A DNA stretch of 64,000 nt from Coniochaeta sp. PMI_546. Its lineage: Eukaryota; Ascomycota; Sordariomycetes; Coniochaetales; Coniochaetaceae. This document shows, one piece after another, positions 9,811 through 22,530 of this stretch. The position numbers and the translations under genes were made by a program. Numbering within the stretch: the first letter of the stretch is position 1; each line of letters begins with the position of its first letter. The stretch is from the NCBI GenBank assembly GCA_021432605.1, contig MU271156.1:310001-374000 (forward strand). The letters run 5' to 3'. A model generated the notes under the pieces. The model was not told the DNA's origin and made no database searches. It saw only the letters and a program-made list of their open reading frames with translations.

Positions 9811-11598
9811 GCTCAGCTGTCGTTCGAAATTCGTGGTTCTGTGATCGTCATACCGTGTGATAGTCAAAGTGTCTCGCCGTTTGGTCGTATGGTTGTCGAT
9901 CGTGAGTCCGAATCTGACTTGTGATCAATCGTTGCGATTGATGAGTTGAGATCACAGATATAGAAGGGGTCGCGCTTATATCAAATGACTCTGTTCCACT
10001 TCTACGGTGTTCTCTTAATTCACTGTCAAAAGGTCTGGCAACAGAGTTCGTGGTGTGACTCTTGTCGGCGATGCTCTCTGTCTGGTCAGTTCTGTCTTTA
10101 CGTACGCACCAGGAATAGGTCGTGCAATCTCCAAAGCCAATGTTGATCTGCCAAATAGCGACGTATTCTCGTACAGCCGAGTATACCAAAACGAAAACTA
10201 TAATCCACTTATCCTCTTGTAGCTTGATCTACCTGCTGAGATCTCGACAATATTTTCTGGTGAGTCAAGAACAGACACGGGCCAAGGCGACGAAGGGCGC
10301 AAATAGGCAACGTGACGAAGGCGCTCACGAATCCTCCTTAGGCCAACAACAACTTTTCCTCCTCAACAAACGCTCGGCTCTGTGACGATATGAACTCTGA
10401 CTTGTGTACAGTCATTTTTCTCGAACGTCCATTACATATTCTTAACGGTAGTAAGCTGTGTAACTGGCGAATATGGAGCGAGAGTCGAGGTTGGCTCGCT
10501 TCGCACTCAATGGTTATTGACGGTCTGTTTGTATGTCGAGGTTCGCTTCTAACAAATTCTTAATTGCCAAGGGTAAGCTTACTCATTCTCTTCTTAGGGG
10601 CATTCGGGCATTGAGTGAGGGCACCCTCGTAAACAGCCTCTGTCAGTATCCAGTATTGAGTGTAGTGCGTTGACCGACGAGAGGTCGAGCTGTTCGTAAC
10701 TAGACCTCTGGTCAATTCAATCCGTAGGTATTATGAGGATACCCGAGCATCTACGTCCCTATTTATATCCATAGCGCTCAAAGGTGGGAGCAGTCTCACA
10801 ATGTGACAGGAGTCAACCCAACAAGATCCCGGTTGGTAGCGTGTACTCGCGCAGAAAGCACTGCTCCTGACCTGTACATCTTCGAAAGAAACGACGGGAG
10901 TCAAGGCTCTTGAGTATCAATGGCACCCTTATATGGATGGGGTAAGGAGCAGTGTCGATTGTCCCGATTCTCAAACTCGCGTCTGTTTGTACCGTGCAAA
11001 GACGCTTGCTCTTGTTCACATGGTAGAGCTTTGCGAATTCCCTTGCAAGAGACCGCAGTCGGACGGAATGTGTAAACTGATCTTTCCATTCCTGCACTGT
11101 AACACAAGCCAGTTCTTTTGAGCCACAGCCATGCCAGAATAACGCCAAGTATGCGCAGCCGTTATGTCTCTGGAAGACACCCTAGCCCTTCAGCGCCGAG
11201 CACAGATATCGCTGCCAAAATCCTGTTGTATCTTTCCGCCACCACCAAAGGTTGAACTGAGTATAACCTAGTTCAAGACCATTTGCCCACTTAGAACCAT
11301 GAGCCTCCGTCATTCCTTATGAATCGCTCAAGGTCTTATTCCCAGAGCTCACGAGTGTGGCCTATTTCGTTTTCGTCTGCCAACACCTCCTCCGTAGTTC
11401 AAGAATCGTCATCCTCGGCTGAAGTAGCCTCGTTTGGATTCCTTGATCCCCACCTCAAATCCTCGGATACATCGTCCTCTTTAGCACCATCAACTGACCC
11501 ATCTGTCACGTCACCATCCTTCCCTCGATATCAGCATGCTAGACTTCCATGCGAGTGTCAACAACCACAGCGTCAAGCTCAGCCCTACGTCTATACCT
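9811..11598. other. Intergenic stretch
   Basis: About 1.8 kb between the F-box-like gene start and the eIF3e stop. Short open frames only; no domains, tRNAs or repeats recognised. Confidence 0.5.
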
Positions 11599-13008
11599 TT
11601 ACCGCCCGACCGCCGCGCTCAGCACCTGGGTCCGGAAGAACCCGCCCTTGGTCCGCTCAATGACCTGCTGATACACCGAGTTCGGCTGGTGGTTCATGAC
11701 GACGGTGCCCTCCTTGTAGTCGATCTTGGCATCCACCCGCGTGTCCCGGATCAGGTTGACGATCCACTTCTCGCCATCGTCGACGTTGAGTCCCAGCCGG
11801 GCGCTCAGGTCCTTGATGTCGATGCGCGCGTGGATCTTGCAGTAGCTCTCGCTGATCAGATGCCTGGCAGCATCCACAAACGCGTCGGCCGCAGCGACGA
11901 GGAAGAAATCGCTCCTGAGAACCTCCTCCGCGCGTCCGAGCTGGCGCTGCGCCTCCTCGAAGTCGAAGTCGATGTACAGCGCGCGCACGAACTCGGTCAC
12001 GGGATCCGAGTACTCGTACGCCTCCTGGCGGATGATGCGGACGATGTCCTTGAGCTGCTTCTGGTAGCTGCCAGAGTTCCTCGCGCGGCCGCGGCCCGTG
12101 ATGACGGCGGCGGTGAGGTAGCGCAAGATCCAGGGGCATGAGGTCTGGATGGTGTTGATGAAGCCGGCGTTGAAGAATAGATCGAGGATGGGCTCGCGGG
12201 CGGCATCGTAGTTGAAGAGGGGGAACAGGGCCCAGTGGATCAGCCAGGTGCGGTGCTGCAGCTGGGCGAGCGGGTTGTTGAACAGCTTCGTGTCGATCTG
12301 CTCGCGGACCTTCTGGATCTCCTCCATGGCCGACTCCCAGTTCGTTGTGAGAATCTCGGAGGCGAGCTTACCCCACGTGCTGGCAGAAACTTTGTCGTTA
12401 TCGGTGGAGAGCACGCGGAACTGGTAGAGGAGGTCGGCTGCGGCTGCGTATGCGCCGCAGCTGTACTGGAAGTTGCCGTACTCATAGAGGGCATCGACCA
12501 TTTCTGGTGTGACCTTTTGAAGATAATTAGCCACCTCGTGCTTCTGTCAGTATGCTCCGGGGCAGGTTCGACATACATCGTGTTCCCTCTTGAGGAACTC
12601 CAAGTTGGCCACCTTATCGCTCCTAAGGTTGGACACAACTTCTTCCGTCGCCAAAAGCTCCCGGATCTTGCTTGTCTCCTCCTCGAATTGCTCCAGACGT
12701 GCAAGCACAGCTTCTCTCTTCTGGGAGAACTCTTCGGGCCGCTGCTCAACGGGTAAATCGTTGAGCTCGCAGTACAGGTTGGCGACGTAGTCCGTCATGT
12801 TGGTCTTCTTCAGCAGCTCGTACTTGGCGCGCACGATCTCGCGTGCCTTCTCAGGATCCTTCGTGTTGCCCTCCTCGTCCTCCAGTTGGCTGGCGCTGAA
12901 CTCGAGCAGCGGGAAGATCATGTGGCGGTCGAGGTGGCTCACGAGCTTCGGGATGATGTCGTACTCGCTGGTGGACGGCAGGCCGCCGGCAGGCTTTGAG
13001 TCTGCCAT
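11599..13008 (-). CDS. INT6: Eukaryotic translation initiation factor 3 subunit E
   Basis: 448-residue eIF3e, a scaffold subunit of the eIF3 complex that helps recruit mRNA to the 43S preinitiation complex in the cytoplasm. Exons are 12577-13008 and 11599-12513; the 63-base intron (GTATGT donor) is phase 0 and joins LKREHD to [13 protein letters not shown], exactly the continuity expected of the family. The eIF3e N-terminal domain begins [16 protein letters not shown]; the C-terminal half carries the PCI domain ending in [12 protein letters not shown], characteristic of PCI winged helices. Length matches fungal orthologues. The ATG (MADSKPAGG) lies 453 bases from the mL49 start, transcribed divergently. 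Codon use is GC-rich at third positions in the second exon. Confidence 0.95.
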
Positions 13009-13461
13009 ATTTGCGGTTCGTATGGATACGAGGCGTTTCGGTAGCCGAAATTCGTAGCGGTGCCTCGAGACAAGTCAAGTAATCGAGGGGGAAGACGGCG
13101 GTTGGTGGTGAGGCCGGTCCTGCAACAAATTCCACCTGTCGTCGTCAAACTTTGGTGGGGCACTGCGGGTTTGCCTTTGTTTTCACGCAAAAAACTGAAA
13201 GTGTGTTGCGGCGGGGCCAATTATGGGGCCGGGCAGTCATAACGGAGATACGATGTGCCGGTCGCCGAGATTTTTTGGTTGCAGGTACGACAGAAGGTAC
13301 GACGATTGAGAGCTCTGATGAAAGACCTTGGAGTAAAGTACGAATTGGGATTGCTTCGCCTTGTGCTCCTCGCATTTCACCGCCTGCTGTTTCTCGACTC
13401 GCACTAGAGTCACAGAGCCCTGCACTGTTGGTCCTCACCACTATCACAATCCATACACAAG
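13009..13461. promoter_or_regulatory. Shared divergent promoter eIF3e / mL49
   Basis: 453 bases separate the two divergent start codons. Both products serve translation, one cytosolic and one mitochondrial, so co-regulation is plausible, but I identify no specific operator or TATA box. Confidence 0.5.
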
Positions 13462-14000
13462 ATGCTGCGCCAGACTCTCCTCCGAAGGGCAGTGGCCCCG
13501 TCGCGGATTCTCAACCTCCAGACACCCTCAGTCCTCTCGTCAGCACCGCTCTGCCGGCGGATAACAACCTCGTCAGACTCACCCTCCTCAACGCCACCTC
13601 CACCTTCCCCAGCCGATCTTCCCGCCTACACATCCACAACACAATCGACCCCGGCCGCAAGGCCCCCCTACCTCGTCTCCCGGACACCCTCACTCTTCCT
13701 CCCCGTATACCAAGATACCAAGCGCGGCGGCAACAAGAAGCTCACTGTCCTGAAGAAGATAGAAGGCGACGTACGGGCGCTAAAAGATGCCCTCAAGACG
13801 GAGTTGAAGCTCGAGGACGGGCATATAAAGATCAACCATGTCACCGGGCACATCGAGATAGCCGTGAGTACTCCTCTCCACAGGAAAAGCGGAACATGGG
13901 GTAGAAGTGTGTGAAACGGAGAGAGCTGGACTAATCCGCATTTCAATAGGGGTTTCGGAAGGACGAAGTCGTCAGCTACCTTACAAAGCAAGGATTCTAG
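13462..14000 (+). CDS. IMG2: Mitochondrial large-subunit ribosomal protein mL49 (IMG2)
   Basis: 150-residue mitochondrial ribosomal protein. Exons 13462-13863 and 13950-14000; the 86-base intron has GTGAGT donor and AATAG acceptor and is phase 0. The N-terminus (MLRQTLLRRAVAPSR) is Arg-rich and lacks acidic residues, as a mitochondrial presequence should; a Ser/Pro-rich linker follows. The conserved mL49 core starts at YLVSRTPSLFLPVY and continues through DTKRGGNKKLTVLKKIEGD to GFRKDEVVSYLTKQGF at the C-terminus. This matches the Img2/MRPL49 family layout and usual length. It lies divergent from eIF3e and convergent with the Swi1-like gene. Confidence 0.92.
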
Positions 14001-14708
14001 ACTGTTGGGAGGAGAAGATGCCAAGACACATGATGATTTCGGGCCACTGTACGAGTATTGTACCATAAGCTGCTGGGACGTTAATTCTGTGGAAATGAAT
14101 GGTCGCCAGTGATGTATATACGGGCGTGATCACCCCCGTTGGGCCTGGAGGGGGAAGGGGTACTTGTCAAGTAGATATGGCGGTGGATAGCCAGGCACAG
14201 CGCCGGTATTGATAAGGCATTGATACCTCGCATAGCCACGAGTCACGCGTTGTTTGTTTGGCATGATCAGTTATCGCCAATGCTTGCATTGAGAGTCGGG
14301 CTAGGCCTGTACAAGTCAAATAAACGCGAAAATGAAGCTAAAAACCTCTCCCACCGTTGCGCCTCCGCAAAACGATCACATACTATAAACAGGGCAGCAT
14401 CCACATCCGCGTGAGCAAATCACCAGCAAACGCTCCATGTCTCCGCGTAGCAGCAGGCGGAGCGTTTCTGGCCGCTCTGTCTCCCAGAGCTGATAATTTA
14501 TACACATCCTTTTCTATTCCAACTGCGATCCCCATCCTGAAGCCCAGACACTCCGGTCTGGGCTAGATATCCTAAGCCCAGCAATATCGAAACATGTATG
14601 TCAAACATGGCGCCGGAGAAAAATGCAGCATACAAGTTTTGAGCGCGTAATCTTTCGTTACTCGTTTCCGGGAGCCACGTTGAAGCCATCCGGAGAGGTC
14701 AGCTCCGG
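14001..14708. other. Convergent 3' region between mL49 and Swi1
   Basis: 708 bases holding both 3' untranslated regions. It contains one perfect hairpin at 14541-14564 (listed separately) and nothing else recognised. Confidence 0.5.
14541..14564. repeat. Perfect inverted repeat, possible 3'-end hairpin
   Basis: Nine-base arms AGCCCAGAC and GTCTGGGCT flank a six-base loop. It lies 145 bases beyond the Swi1-like stop, so it could form in that transcript's 3' untranslated region; it could equally be chance. Confidence 0.5.
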
Positions 14709-16949
14709 TTAGCCGCCCAACCTCGCACATGCAACTAGATCGGCAAGCATGCCCCTATCTGTCCATTCCCGAGCTTGCAAGGACAGCAAGTCAAGCACCA
14801 TCTTCGTGCTCGGCAGCGCACTGGGAGGAATGCCAGCTCCGCCAGTCTTGTCGTTGGGGTCATAGGCCTTCTCGCAAAGCCGTTTCACCAAGTTCACAGC
14901 CAAACTGGCAATGTAGACGATATCAGTATCTTTCTTGGCGGGCATATGGTTTCTTGACGGAGGACCGATGGCGGCACGGCGGGCCTGCGATTCGAATATG
15001 CTGACCAGAACGTGGATCAGGTAGTAGAGATTCTGCGCAAGCCCGTTTCCTGACGACAGCCACGCGCGCGCGACGCCGCTTTCGTGATTAGGCGCAAGGG
15101 ATGCCAGGATGTCGGCGGCAAGTAGTCCTTGCATGAGGACCGGCTTACGAGCCTCGATCAACGGTATCAGATTGTTCTGCCGACCATCGCGGAATTGCTC
15201 GGGTACCACACAGATGGCAAGACCGAAGGTTCGGGTCAGGAGTTCATAAGGTGCAGAGGACGCCGTGGCAGAGGCATCTGCCGAGAGCAGTGCTTTATAG
15301 TGGGTCCGGTTTGGCTCATCTCGGGCAAAGAGCTTCGCAAGAGCATCAACTGCATGAGACAGGTACGGCTGTAAAGAAGGTTCGTAAAGCGTGAAGAAGA
15401 GCTGGTCGTCAGACCAGGTCGGAGGCGGTGACGGCGCAAACGCCAACAGGAACTGGAGGAGACAATATGCCTGCTCTCGACCGGGTATTTCCACCTCTGC
15501 GGCAATGTTGGAGAGGAAGACAATGACATCCTTCATGAAATCCAAGGTATTGGAGTGCGTGCGGAGAAGCATGTTCCGGGTGCCGAGATATCTGATGACG
15601 ACGCATAGGAACTCAATGACGGTCTCGTCCGCGAGCAGCTTCTGATTGTCCGGGAGGAACGACATATTGCGGAGGATGGTGGTGATGCAGATGAGTCTGT
15701 CGACACATCGATCTAGGTCGTACTCGGGTGTGCCAACGGCGGGGATGTCGCGGACAGCCATCTTCTCCAAGCGGCAAGCGCGAGTCACCTCCTCGAATGA
15801 AGTAATCAATATCTCGTCCGAAACTTCCACAGTGTCCTCAGCCAGTGGGTCGACCTGGGTCTCCGCGCAGTCGATCAACGTTTCCACCAAGTCGTCGCTG
15901 TGATGGAGGCTGATGTGTACGTCAGGGCCCAACGGTGAGGTGACCTTTGCTAGAGTGTCGAGCGCGACTCGCACTTCGGCACGGAGACCGCATTGGATAC
16001 TCCTCGTGAGCGCATGGATGTCCAGATTCCCAAGATCCATAACAGGCGGTACATCTGGTTTGAACCTCTCCAGCTGCACGCCCTGCCCATACACAGCCTC
16101 CAGCTCGAGTCCGCCGTAGGTTGTAATCTCGCGCACGCACGGAACATAAACATCAGGATCCGAGGTCGGGGCTGATGGGAAGGGCATTGCTACGTCAGCT
16201 GCCGAGTCCGGGTGCGCTGAGCCCGGTAAGGACATGCTTCCAGGTCTTCTCTGCGCTGGAGAGGGCATTGCGAATTCTTCCGTGGTAGGCGTGGCCTGGA
16301 CACTCCTTGAATGACTGTTCCGCGTGTGACCTTGCGGCATACCAACTTGTGGATGCGGGTGAGGTGCTTGAGGTGTCGAGAAACCGTTCATGCCTGGCTG
16401 CTGTTGACCTATGCTGGACTTCACAGGGGTCTGTGCCTGCCCCTGTTGCATCGGTACCTGCTGCATCTGCTGCTGCTGCCCCGGTTGCATCATTTGGCCT
16501 GGTTGCATCTGACCCTGCGGCAAGCCCTTATTCGGGGTCCCTGGCTGTACCATATTGGCGGGCATTCCTGCCTGCATTCCTTGCTGCTGCATCCTTGCAC
16601 GATTCTGCTGAGCCATCCACGCCTCTTCGAACTTCAGCAGGTTGCGCTCATATATGGACTTCAACTGTTGTGGCGCCGTGGGGACGTGTTGTGGAGGGAA
16701 GCCGAGGGCTTGCGATATCTGGGGCCATCCGTTCGCCTGTGTTACGTTGCGATATCCTTGAAATTTGGTCACTGCCTGGAAGAGCATCATTAAGCTCACA
16801 GGACGGCCATCCACGGTTGGGTTCATATCGAAAGGCAGCTGCTTGCTATTCATGAATAATGTCAAATTCTTGAGAAACTGGTCTGGATTCTGGGCACGGG
16901 CGGCAGCCTGCTGTTGTTGCATGGCTTGTTGTTGCTGCTGTTGTTGTTG

Positions 16950-16989
<40 letters not shown>

Positions 16990-18062
16990 CTCATTGGGTT
17001 TGTGGGCATTTGACCATTCGGCATGCCCTGCCTGGCGGCCATCATACTCCGAGCTTGCGCCTGGGCTTGTGCCTGTGCTTGAGCTTGCGCCTGGGCTTGC
17101 GCTTGCATCTGAGCTTGAGCCTGTGCTTGCGCCATATTCTGACCAGGCATCTGCATGTTGTTTCGAGCCAGGTGTTGCTGTAACTGTATCTGGTACAGCA
17201 TCTTCTGCTGCTCCAACGCAGTTCGCGCTTGGGGCATTCCCTGAGGAAACATTTGATTTGGCCCTTGTCCTGGCATTTGTCCCTGCATCTGATTTGGCAT
17301 CTGCTGCATCTGGTTCGGCATCTGCCCCATTTGCTGAGGCATCTGTCCCATCTGTTGCGGCATCATTTGGCCAGGCATCGGATTCGGGGTCGGAGAGGGC
17401 CTTGCCGGTGACTGCGCCGGCGTAAATTGTGGGTTGAATCCTGGCGGAAAGTTGTTCTGCTGCATGTATGGATTTGGCTGCGGCGTGCTCGCATGATCAG
17501 AGGGTATGGGAGAGGCCTGTGGAAATTGTTGGGCGGCTGGAGAAAATGGATGGGGCGAGGTTGTCGATACTCTCTGCGGGACACTACCCGGGCGCATCTG
17601 GTTTGCCATGATAGGCGAAGGTGTAGCGTTTGCAGAGCCATTTGGTTGTAAATGAGGATACGGAGAGGGTTGAGCGGATGGTTGTTGCGGCACGCCGGCT
17701 TGTTGGAAGCCGGGGAACGTCGCCTGCTGCGGTGTGTCGGCGCGCGAAGTCGGGGGCATGCCTGGGGCCTGGCGCGGCGACTGGCCGAGGCTGTCTTCGC
17801 GGGGACGTGGTCGTTTGGATGGAACGACGGAGTTTGTCTGGTACATCGGATTGGAAAAGGACGGCGAGGCATTGCGCATTTGGCCGTTCTGGACAGCCAT
17901 CATTTGTTGGGGATTGGCGAACTGAGGGTTGAATTGGCCCGGATTGGCCATGAAGGCCGAGGGGTCCATCATGCCCCCGGAAACAGCAGAAGGATCGTTG
18001 ATCTGCGGGAAGCCGTTGCCATTGTGATTTGGAACAGCGGGCTCGTTGATCCAGGAGCTCAT
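14709..18062 (-). CDS. SWI1: SWI/SNF chromatin-remodelling subunit Swi1 (ARID protein)
   Basis: 1117-residue single-exon nuclear protein resembling Swi1/Sol1, the ARID subunit of the ATP-dependent SWI/SNF remodeller. Residues 1 to about 385 are low-complexity, rich in Gln, Pro, Met and Asn, with an Ala-Gln dipeptide tract and a run of 21 Gln. The ARID domain spans roughly residues 390-480: DQFLKNLTLFMNSKQLP, VSLMMLFQAVTKFQGY and NGWPQISQALGF are hallmark segments. A second Gln/Met-rich linker follows, then a structured C-terminal half (from about CVREITTYGGLELEAVYG) typical of fungal Swi1 proteins. I chose the ATG at 18060-18062 (MSSWINEP), which opens the conserved N-terminus; an in-frame ATG lies 27 codons further upstream. 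Confidence 0.93.
16926..16988 (-). repeat. CAG/CAA repeat coding 21 glutamines
   Basis: Twenty-one consecutive Gln codons just N-terminal of the ARID domain of the Swi1-like gene. The upstream part (high coordinates) is an uninterrupted CAG run, prone to length change; the rest mixes CAA and CAG. Confidence 0.95.
17052..17133 (-). repeat. Ala-Gln dipeptide-coding tract in Swi1
   Basis: About 13 alternating Ala-Gln codon pairs, interrupted once by Met-Gln. Codons for Ala vary (GCC, GCT, GCA), which suggests that the dipeptide pattern itself has been kept and not merely a DNA satellite. Confidence 0.85.
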
Positions 18063-21000
18063 GACTGTCGGAGGAGGATGGCGGGTTTGGTCGAACCCAT
18101 CTGGTAGGGCAATGCCTTTGCGACGATGAATCAGCAATGTCAAGACGAAAAATAATTAATTAGCATTCATGGAGGTATCGCATAGGCGAAAGGAGATGGG
18201 TAGTAACACGGCAGAGGCTGATCGCGATGGAGAAGTCGCGTCGCGGGCGTGTCGGTATGGTATGGTCAGGTAAAGGTAGAGGGATGTATGGGGCAAGGTA
18301 GATTTCTGGCTGTCTTTACAAAGCGCCGCACAGTGGGAGCCGTGCAGAAAGGACTTTTGAGTGAAACGCTGGGTGGTATGGGTGGTCTGTGCACTAGGTA
18401 ACTGGAAGCGCAGAAGTAGCGCTGGAGCGCCGACAGTTGAAGGGGCCAGAAGGCTCAGCCCAGGGCGATTTCAGGCCATGAAACAAAGCCAGGAGAGTGG
18501 GGGAGTCCTGGCTGGAGCAGTAGCGTACTGCCCTGTAGTGTTAAAAAGGTGGTGGCAGACTCCCCCTAAGCAGTCGAGGAAGAGTACAGTGCGATAGACG
18601 GAATAGGGCACATTTGAGAAGGGACGGAAACCAGCAAAAAACAGCCACGTACTGGATGAGATTTGACGAGCAGTGATTGCCAGCGAGGGTTCTAACTTGG
18701 CAGCTGCGCCTGCTGAAGCGTCAACAGCTGAGACACTTCTTGATAAGATAGGTATCGAGACAAGTCTGTCGAGACACACACCCTCGGCAGTGTCAAAGGC
18801 CGTGTACGCGTGGTGCGAGTGTGGGTGCCGATTTAACTTTGGTGTTGTCAAGTTTCCAGCATGTCAGGTGCTCAGGTGCTCTCTCTGCTTGCGTCGTGTC
18901 AGGAAAATGAGGAACCGGGCGGCGGACAAAATCTCGCGTGCAATATTTCTGGGCCCACGACAATTCGCAGCCAATGAGCGTTTGACTCCGCCCTGGGAAG
19001 CGGGAGCCTATCATACTTCGTCGGATGAACAGGACACGCGCAAATGCCTGACCGAGTCTGACCGCGTTCACAAACAACAGCTAACCGACCGACGATTGTA
19101 CATCGCACCCGACAACAAGAAAGGGAAAAGACGAACACAAAATGAGATTATATCAAACAAGCCACTTCTACTATGGTAGTAGCACCTAGGCGTCATGGCT
19201 CGTAGAATGCAAGGCGGAAGTTGACGAGGATAGGCACTCTGGTCCGCCAAGTAACCAAGAATGCTAGATATCCAAGTCGTCGCAGAATTCGCAGACAAAT
19301 AGTAGCACTAACAGAAGGGAATAGAGGCCTTACCTGAATTGCCAAGGATGATGCTATCAACCTTCTCCCTGATGTTTCCCTTCGTAACTGTCGACTTTGG
19401 CCTAAGGGGAGAATTGCCGGTCGGCTTTGGTCAAAAGGCAAGGCTCGTCCCCGCCGAAACCGGTCTAGCGTCAGTGGTGGGCCAAATCCTCGACTTCGAA
19501 CCAATGAGAACCGTCTCCTGCTCGGCACCCGCCTACCACAGTTACACAGTATCGTTCTTGCCGGATCGGGTTTCTCGGCTGTACCCTTCCATCCTCTTTG
19601 ATCGAACGCTTGCGGGAAGCTCCTTTGTCGAGCTGTCAATACAATCAAGTTCGAAGCTCGGAAACGCGATGGCCATGCCTATGGTTCGTGGCTCTCAATG
19701 CTGTTGATCCAAAGACGGATAAGAAGAGGCGCAATGTGTTCAGTCCAAGTCGTTGGCGGTGGAACGTGCATCTGCAAACGCCTGGTAACGACGTGCAGAT
19801 AATTCCAAAGCGGGCTCCAGTGGCCGACAAATGAATCCTCAACAAATGACAGTGGTGCCAAATCCGAGACCTGCCTTGAGTACGCTTGGCAACCTCAAGG
19901 GCAAGGGGCGTTGTTGGTATTGATGTGACTCGCTGACTTGCTTCGATTTTGGCCAAGGACGTCCGTATTCCTCTGTTCGGGCAATCGCACGAATCTCGCA
20001 GTGGACAGCCTGCGAACCCGGATGGGAACATGAACCTCCGGCCGTAGGGAACAGTGCATCGCACGATGCATTCTGGAATCGCATGGCTAAATCGAAGATG
20101 GCACAACCTGGGATCGTTGCGGTGATGTTGGTGGCAGCTGCTTAACCTGACCGCTTACAAGGAGCCCCGTCCCTCCCGCGTTTTCTCTCCAAGACCCACC
20201 AACAAATGCAGGCAAGCCTCGGGCTGCGACAGACTGAATGACTGGCGTCGTCCATCATCTTTGCCGCTCGATGTTCGACGACGACTGACAAATAATCATC
20301 ATAGCTTGGAAGTATCCTGTGACTGCCACCTGGGTCGGATCCAGGCTGACCAGAGGTGGTTCCGTGCGATTTGGCTGGCGTATGAGCGATTCGTACGTCC
20401 ACAGGGCCTGTGGGTCGAATGACATCCTGGTCGCCGCCACCGTTTCTCTCTTCGTCCTCCTCCGATCACAAATGAGCCCTTCTCAAAGGCTCACTTATCA
20501 CATTGACCTTCGAGTGCTTCATTGCCCTTCGCAAAATGTCTTTGTTTTGAGTCCCTCTAAGTCTTTCCCTGACGTGTCCGTTGCCGGAACATGCTGGACT
20601 TCAGGTGTAGATGGGTCTCCGTTTAGAGTCAATGCAGACAGAATCCGTATTCAGACAGAAAGAGGTGACTTGACCCGGCCAAGGTAGTGAGAACTCATGG
20701 CATCTCACGACAGTAGGAAGAAACCAGACGAGATCTCAGGAATGAGGAAGCAGACAAAGTACTGGGAAACGTAAGAGTCAAGAGGAAAGAAGCACATGGG
20801 TGGAGGTGGGCAGTCGGGTCATTTTTATCGTCAACGGCAGACTTGGTTCCCCAGACTGTTCGCTGTTCGTACAGACCAACTGCAGGTACCTCACGGATAC
20901 ACGCCCCCCGGCTCAACCCACCCTCGGCAACCAGGGCTGCTTCCAGTGCACTGGGAAGCAGCGGCTGGTCCAGCACACCACACATGTCATCATTTCCAGG

Positions 21001-21981
21001 TTGTCCTACCACTTCACTTATCAACGTGTTTTAGAATCCAAGGTACCTCGAAAATCACCGTACATGAAGGCACACGAAGTTTAATCTCCTTGGAATGGGC
21101 TCCTGTCTAGGTTATAACTCTCAATGTGCGCGTTATTCGACCCCGCGCTTCCTGCTGGCGATTTGGGCTACTGTGTCGCTTGGCCGCGACCTGCCAACGA
21201 TCCACGTATGCTGGCTGCTCATAGGCTCTCGCTTCTTCATCCCAAGGGACCGGATCATTCCCGGCCAGTAACAAGCAAACCCAAGGCTCGCTGTACATTT
21301 CTGAGCATTGCTGATCACTGCTCATCCTTCTACCTCGTTGCTGGCATGCGAAATCAGAATCTTCAAAGGCCCGATGTTGGGCAAAACAAGCTCTAGGCAT
21401 TGGCAATGTTCACCACGTTGTTATCCTAAGGACCGATAGAAGAAGAGGCTACTAGGCCATCGACCTTTCGACTTGTTACTAACCCGATCACGCTTTCTTA
21501 TAATAAGCTACGAATCGTTGAGTTGTCCGAAACACTTGTTGGGAGGTACAGATGTGTCTCGCCTCTTTTTTAGTCCGTGCGATGCTTCAGCCCGACCGGG
21601 TGTGCGACAGTTACAGATGTATGCCGCTCTACGAAACACATCTCCCTTATCCGCACAGTGATGATGGGAATGGGACCATGAACTTTGCAAAGCGAGATAC
21701 CTCATCATCTGTGGAAAGGATACGTCTATGGTACGGAGAGGATAGAAATTTGCTCCACCTGTCCTTTTCTCTTCCCTCCTAAGAGTGCTTTCAAACTGAC
21801 TGACTTGGCCTCTATCGCGGCGAAGGAAGCCCGTGTCAGGGTGACAATCACTAAGATAGGGGACTTAAAAAGAGCACATTAGTATTTATCAACTCGACTT
21901 TCTTATATCGTAGGTGTATTAAGTAAAATAGCGGCCCACAACCTATCAATAACCCCTACGCCAGGTGCCAACACCTGCTAG
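18063..21981. other. Long gene-free stretch (3.9 kb)
   Basis: The first part is the leader and promoter of the Swi1-like gene. Beyond it, open frames of 100-170 codons appear on both strands (for example 18673-19179 plus, 19645-20106 minus, 20319-20687 plus), but none has a recognisable domain, and most read Arg/Ser/Cys-rich as chance frames do. No transposon ends or tandem repeats were identified. Confidence 0.45.
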
Positions 21982-22074
21982 TCTTCCGTAGTATAGTGGT
22001 TAGTATATGAGCTTGTCATCTGGTCTCCAACCTCGACATCGCTCGGGACCCGGGTTCAATTCCCGGCGGGAGAG
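21982..22074 (+). tRNA. tRNA-Asp(GTC) with 21-base intron
   Basis: The D arm region TAGTATAGTGGTTAGTATA is the classic eukaryotic tRNA-Asp sequence. Anticodon GTC is at 22015-22017, followed by A37; the intron is 22019-22039; the T arm holds GGGTTCAATTCCC. Acceptor arms TCTTCCG (21982-21988) and CGGGAGA pair throughout, with one U-G pair, and the discriminator is G as usual for Asp. Box A and box B are intact. Confidence 0.95.
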
Positions 22075-22090
22075 TCCGCCATCCGGTATA

Positions 22091-22099
22091 TTTTTTTTT
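22091..22099 (+). terminator. Pol III terminator of tRNA-Asp
   Basis: Nine consecutive T residues starting 17 bases after the tRNA discriminator base. Confidence 0.85.
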
Positions 22100-22530
22100 G
22101 CCCAGGTACCATTCTAATCTCCTTCTTCTTTTACAACCTTAAGGTATTCTGAGCAAACATTGTGATCAATATTTTACGTTCACAAGAAGCCGAATTCTAG
22201 AAAGAAGTATACTAACATGGGTCTGTCTACCTTGGCGAATTCGAGGCAGTCACTAAGGTCTTACCTGCTTATTCTTCAACCTTACGCATCCAGGTAATGC
22301 CACCGACAACGGCCACGGGCATCCTCCATCTGGGTGTGTGTGGTCGCGGAAGACGAAGCATGAGCAGCAGTCGGCGAGGCTCGCAACAGTGGGCGTGGCA
22401 AAGCACCAATAGTTGAGGAATATAATGCCAAATATTTTATATAGATGCTGCTCACTGACATCGAGACTGCACAATTTCCGCCACGTTCGTGAACGCCCCA
22501 ACGTGTAGAGAACTACCTTATTCAAGATAT
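22100..22530. other. Intergenic stretch after tRNA-Asp
   Basis: Nothing recognised apart from a 96-codon minus-strand open frame without known domains. Confidence 0.4.

Noticed and set aside
11536-12141. 201-codon plus-strand frame
   Set aside because: Antisense shadow of the GC-rich third-position eIF3e exon; ends with repeated LVHDDGALL-type shadow composition.
18673-19179. 168-codon plus-strand frame in the Swi1 upstream region
   Set aside because: Opens at GTG rather than ATG and has no domain; probably chance within leader or promoter.
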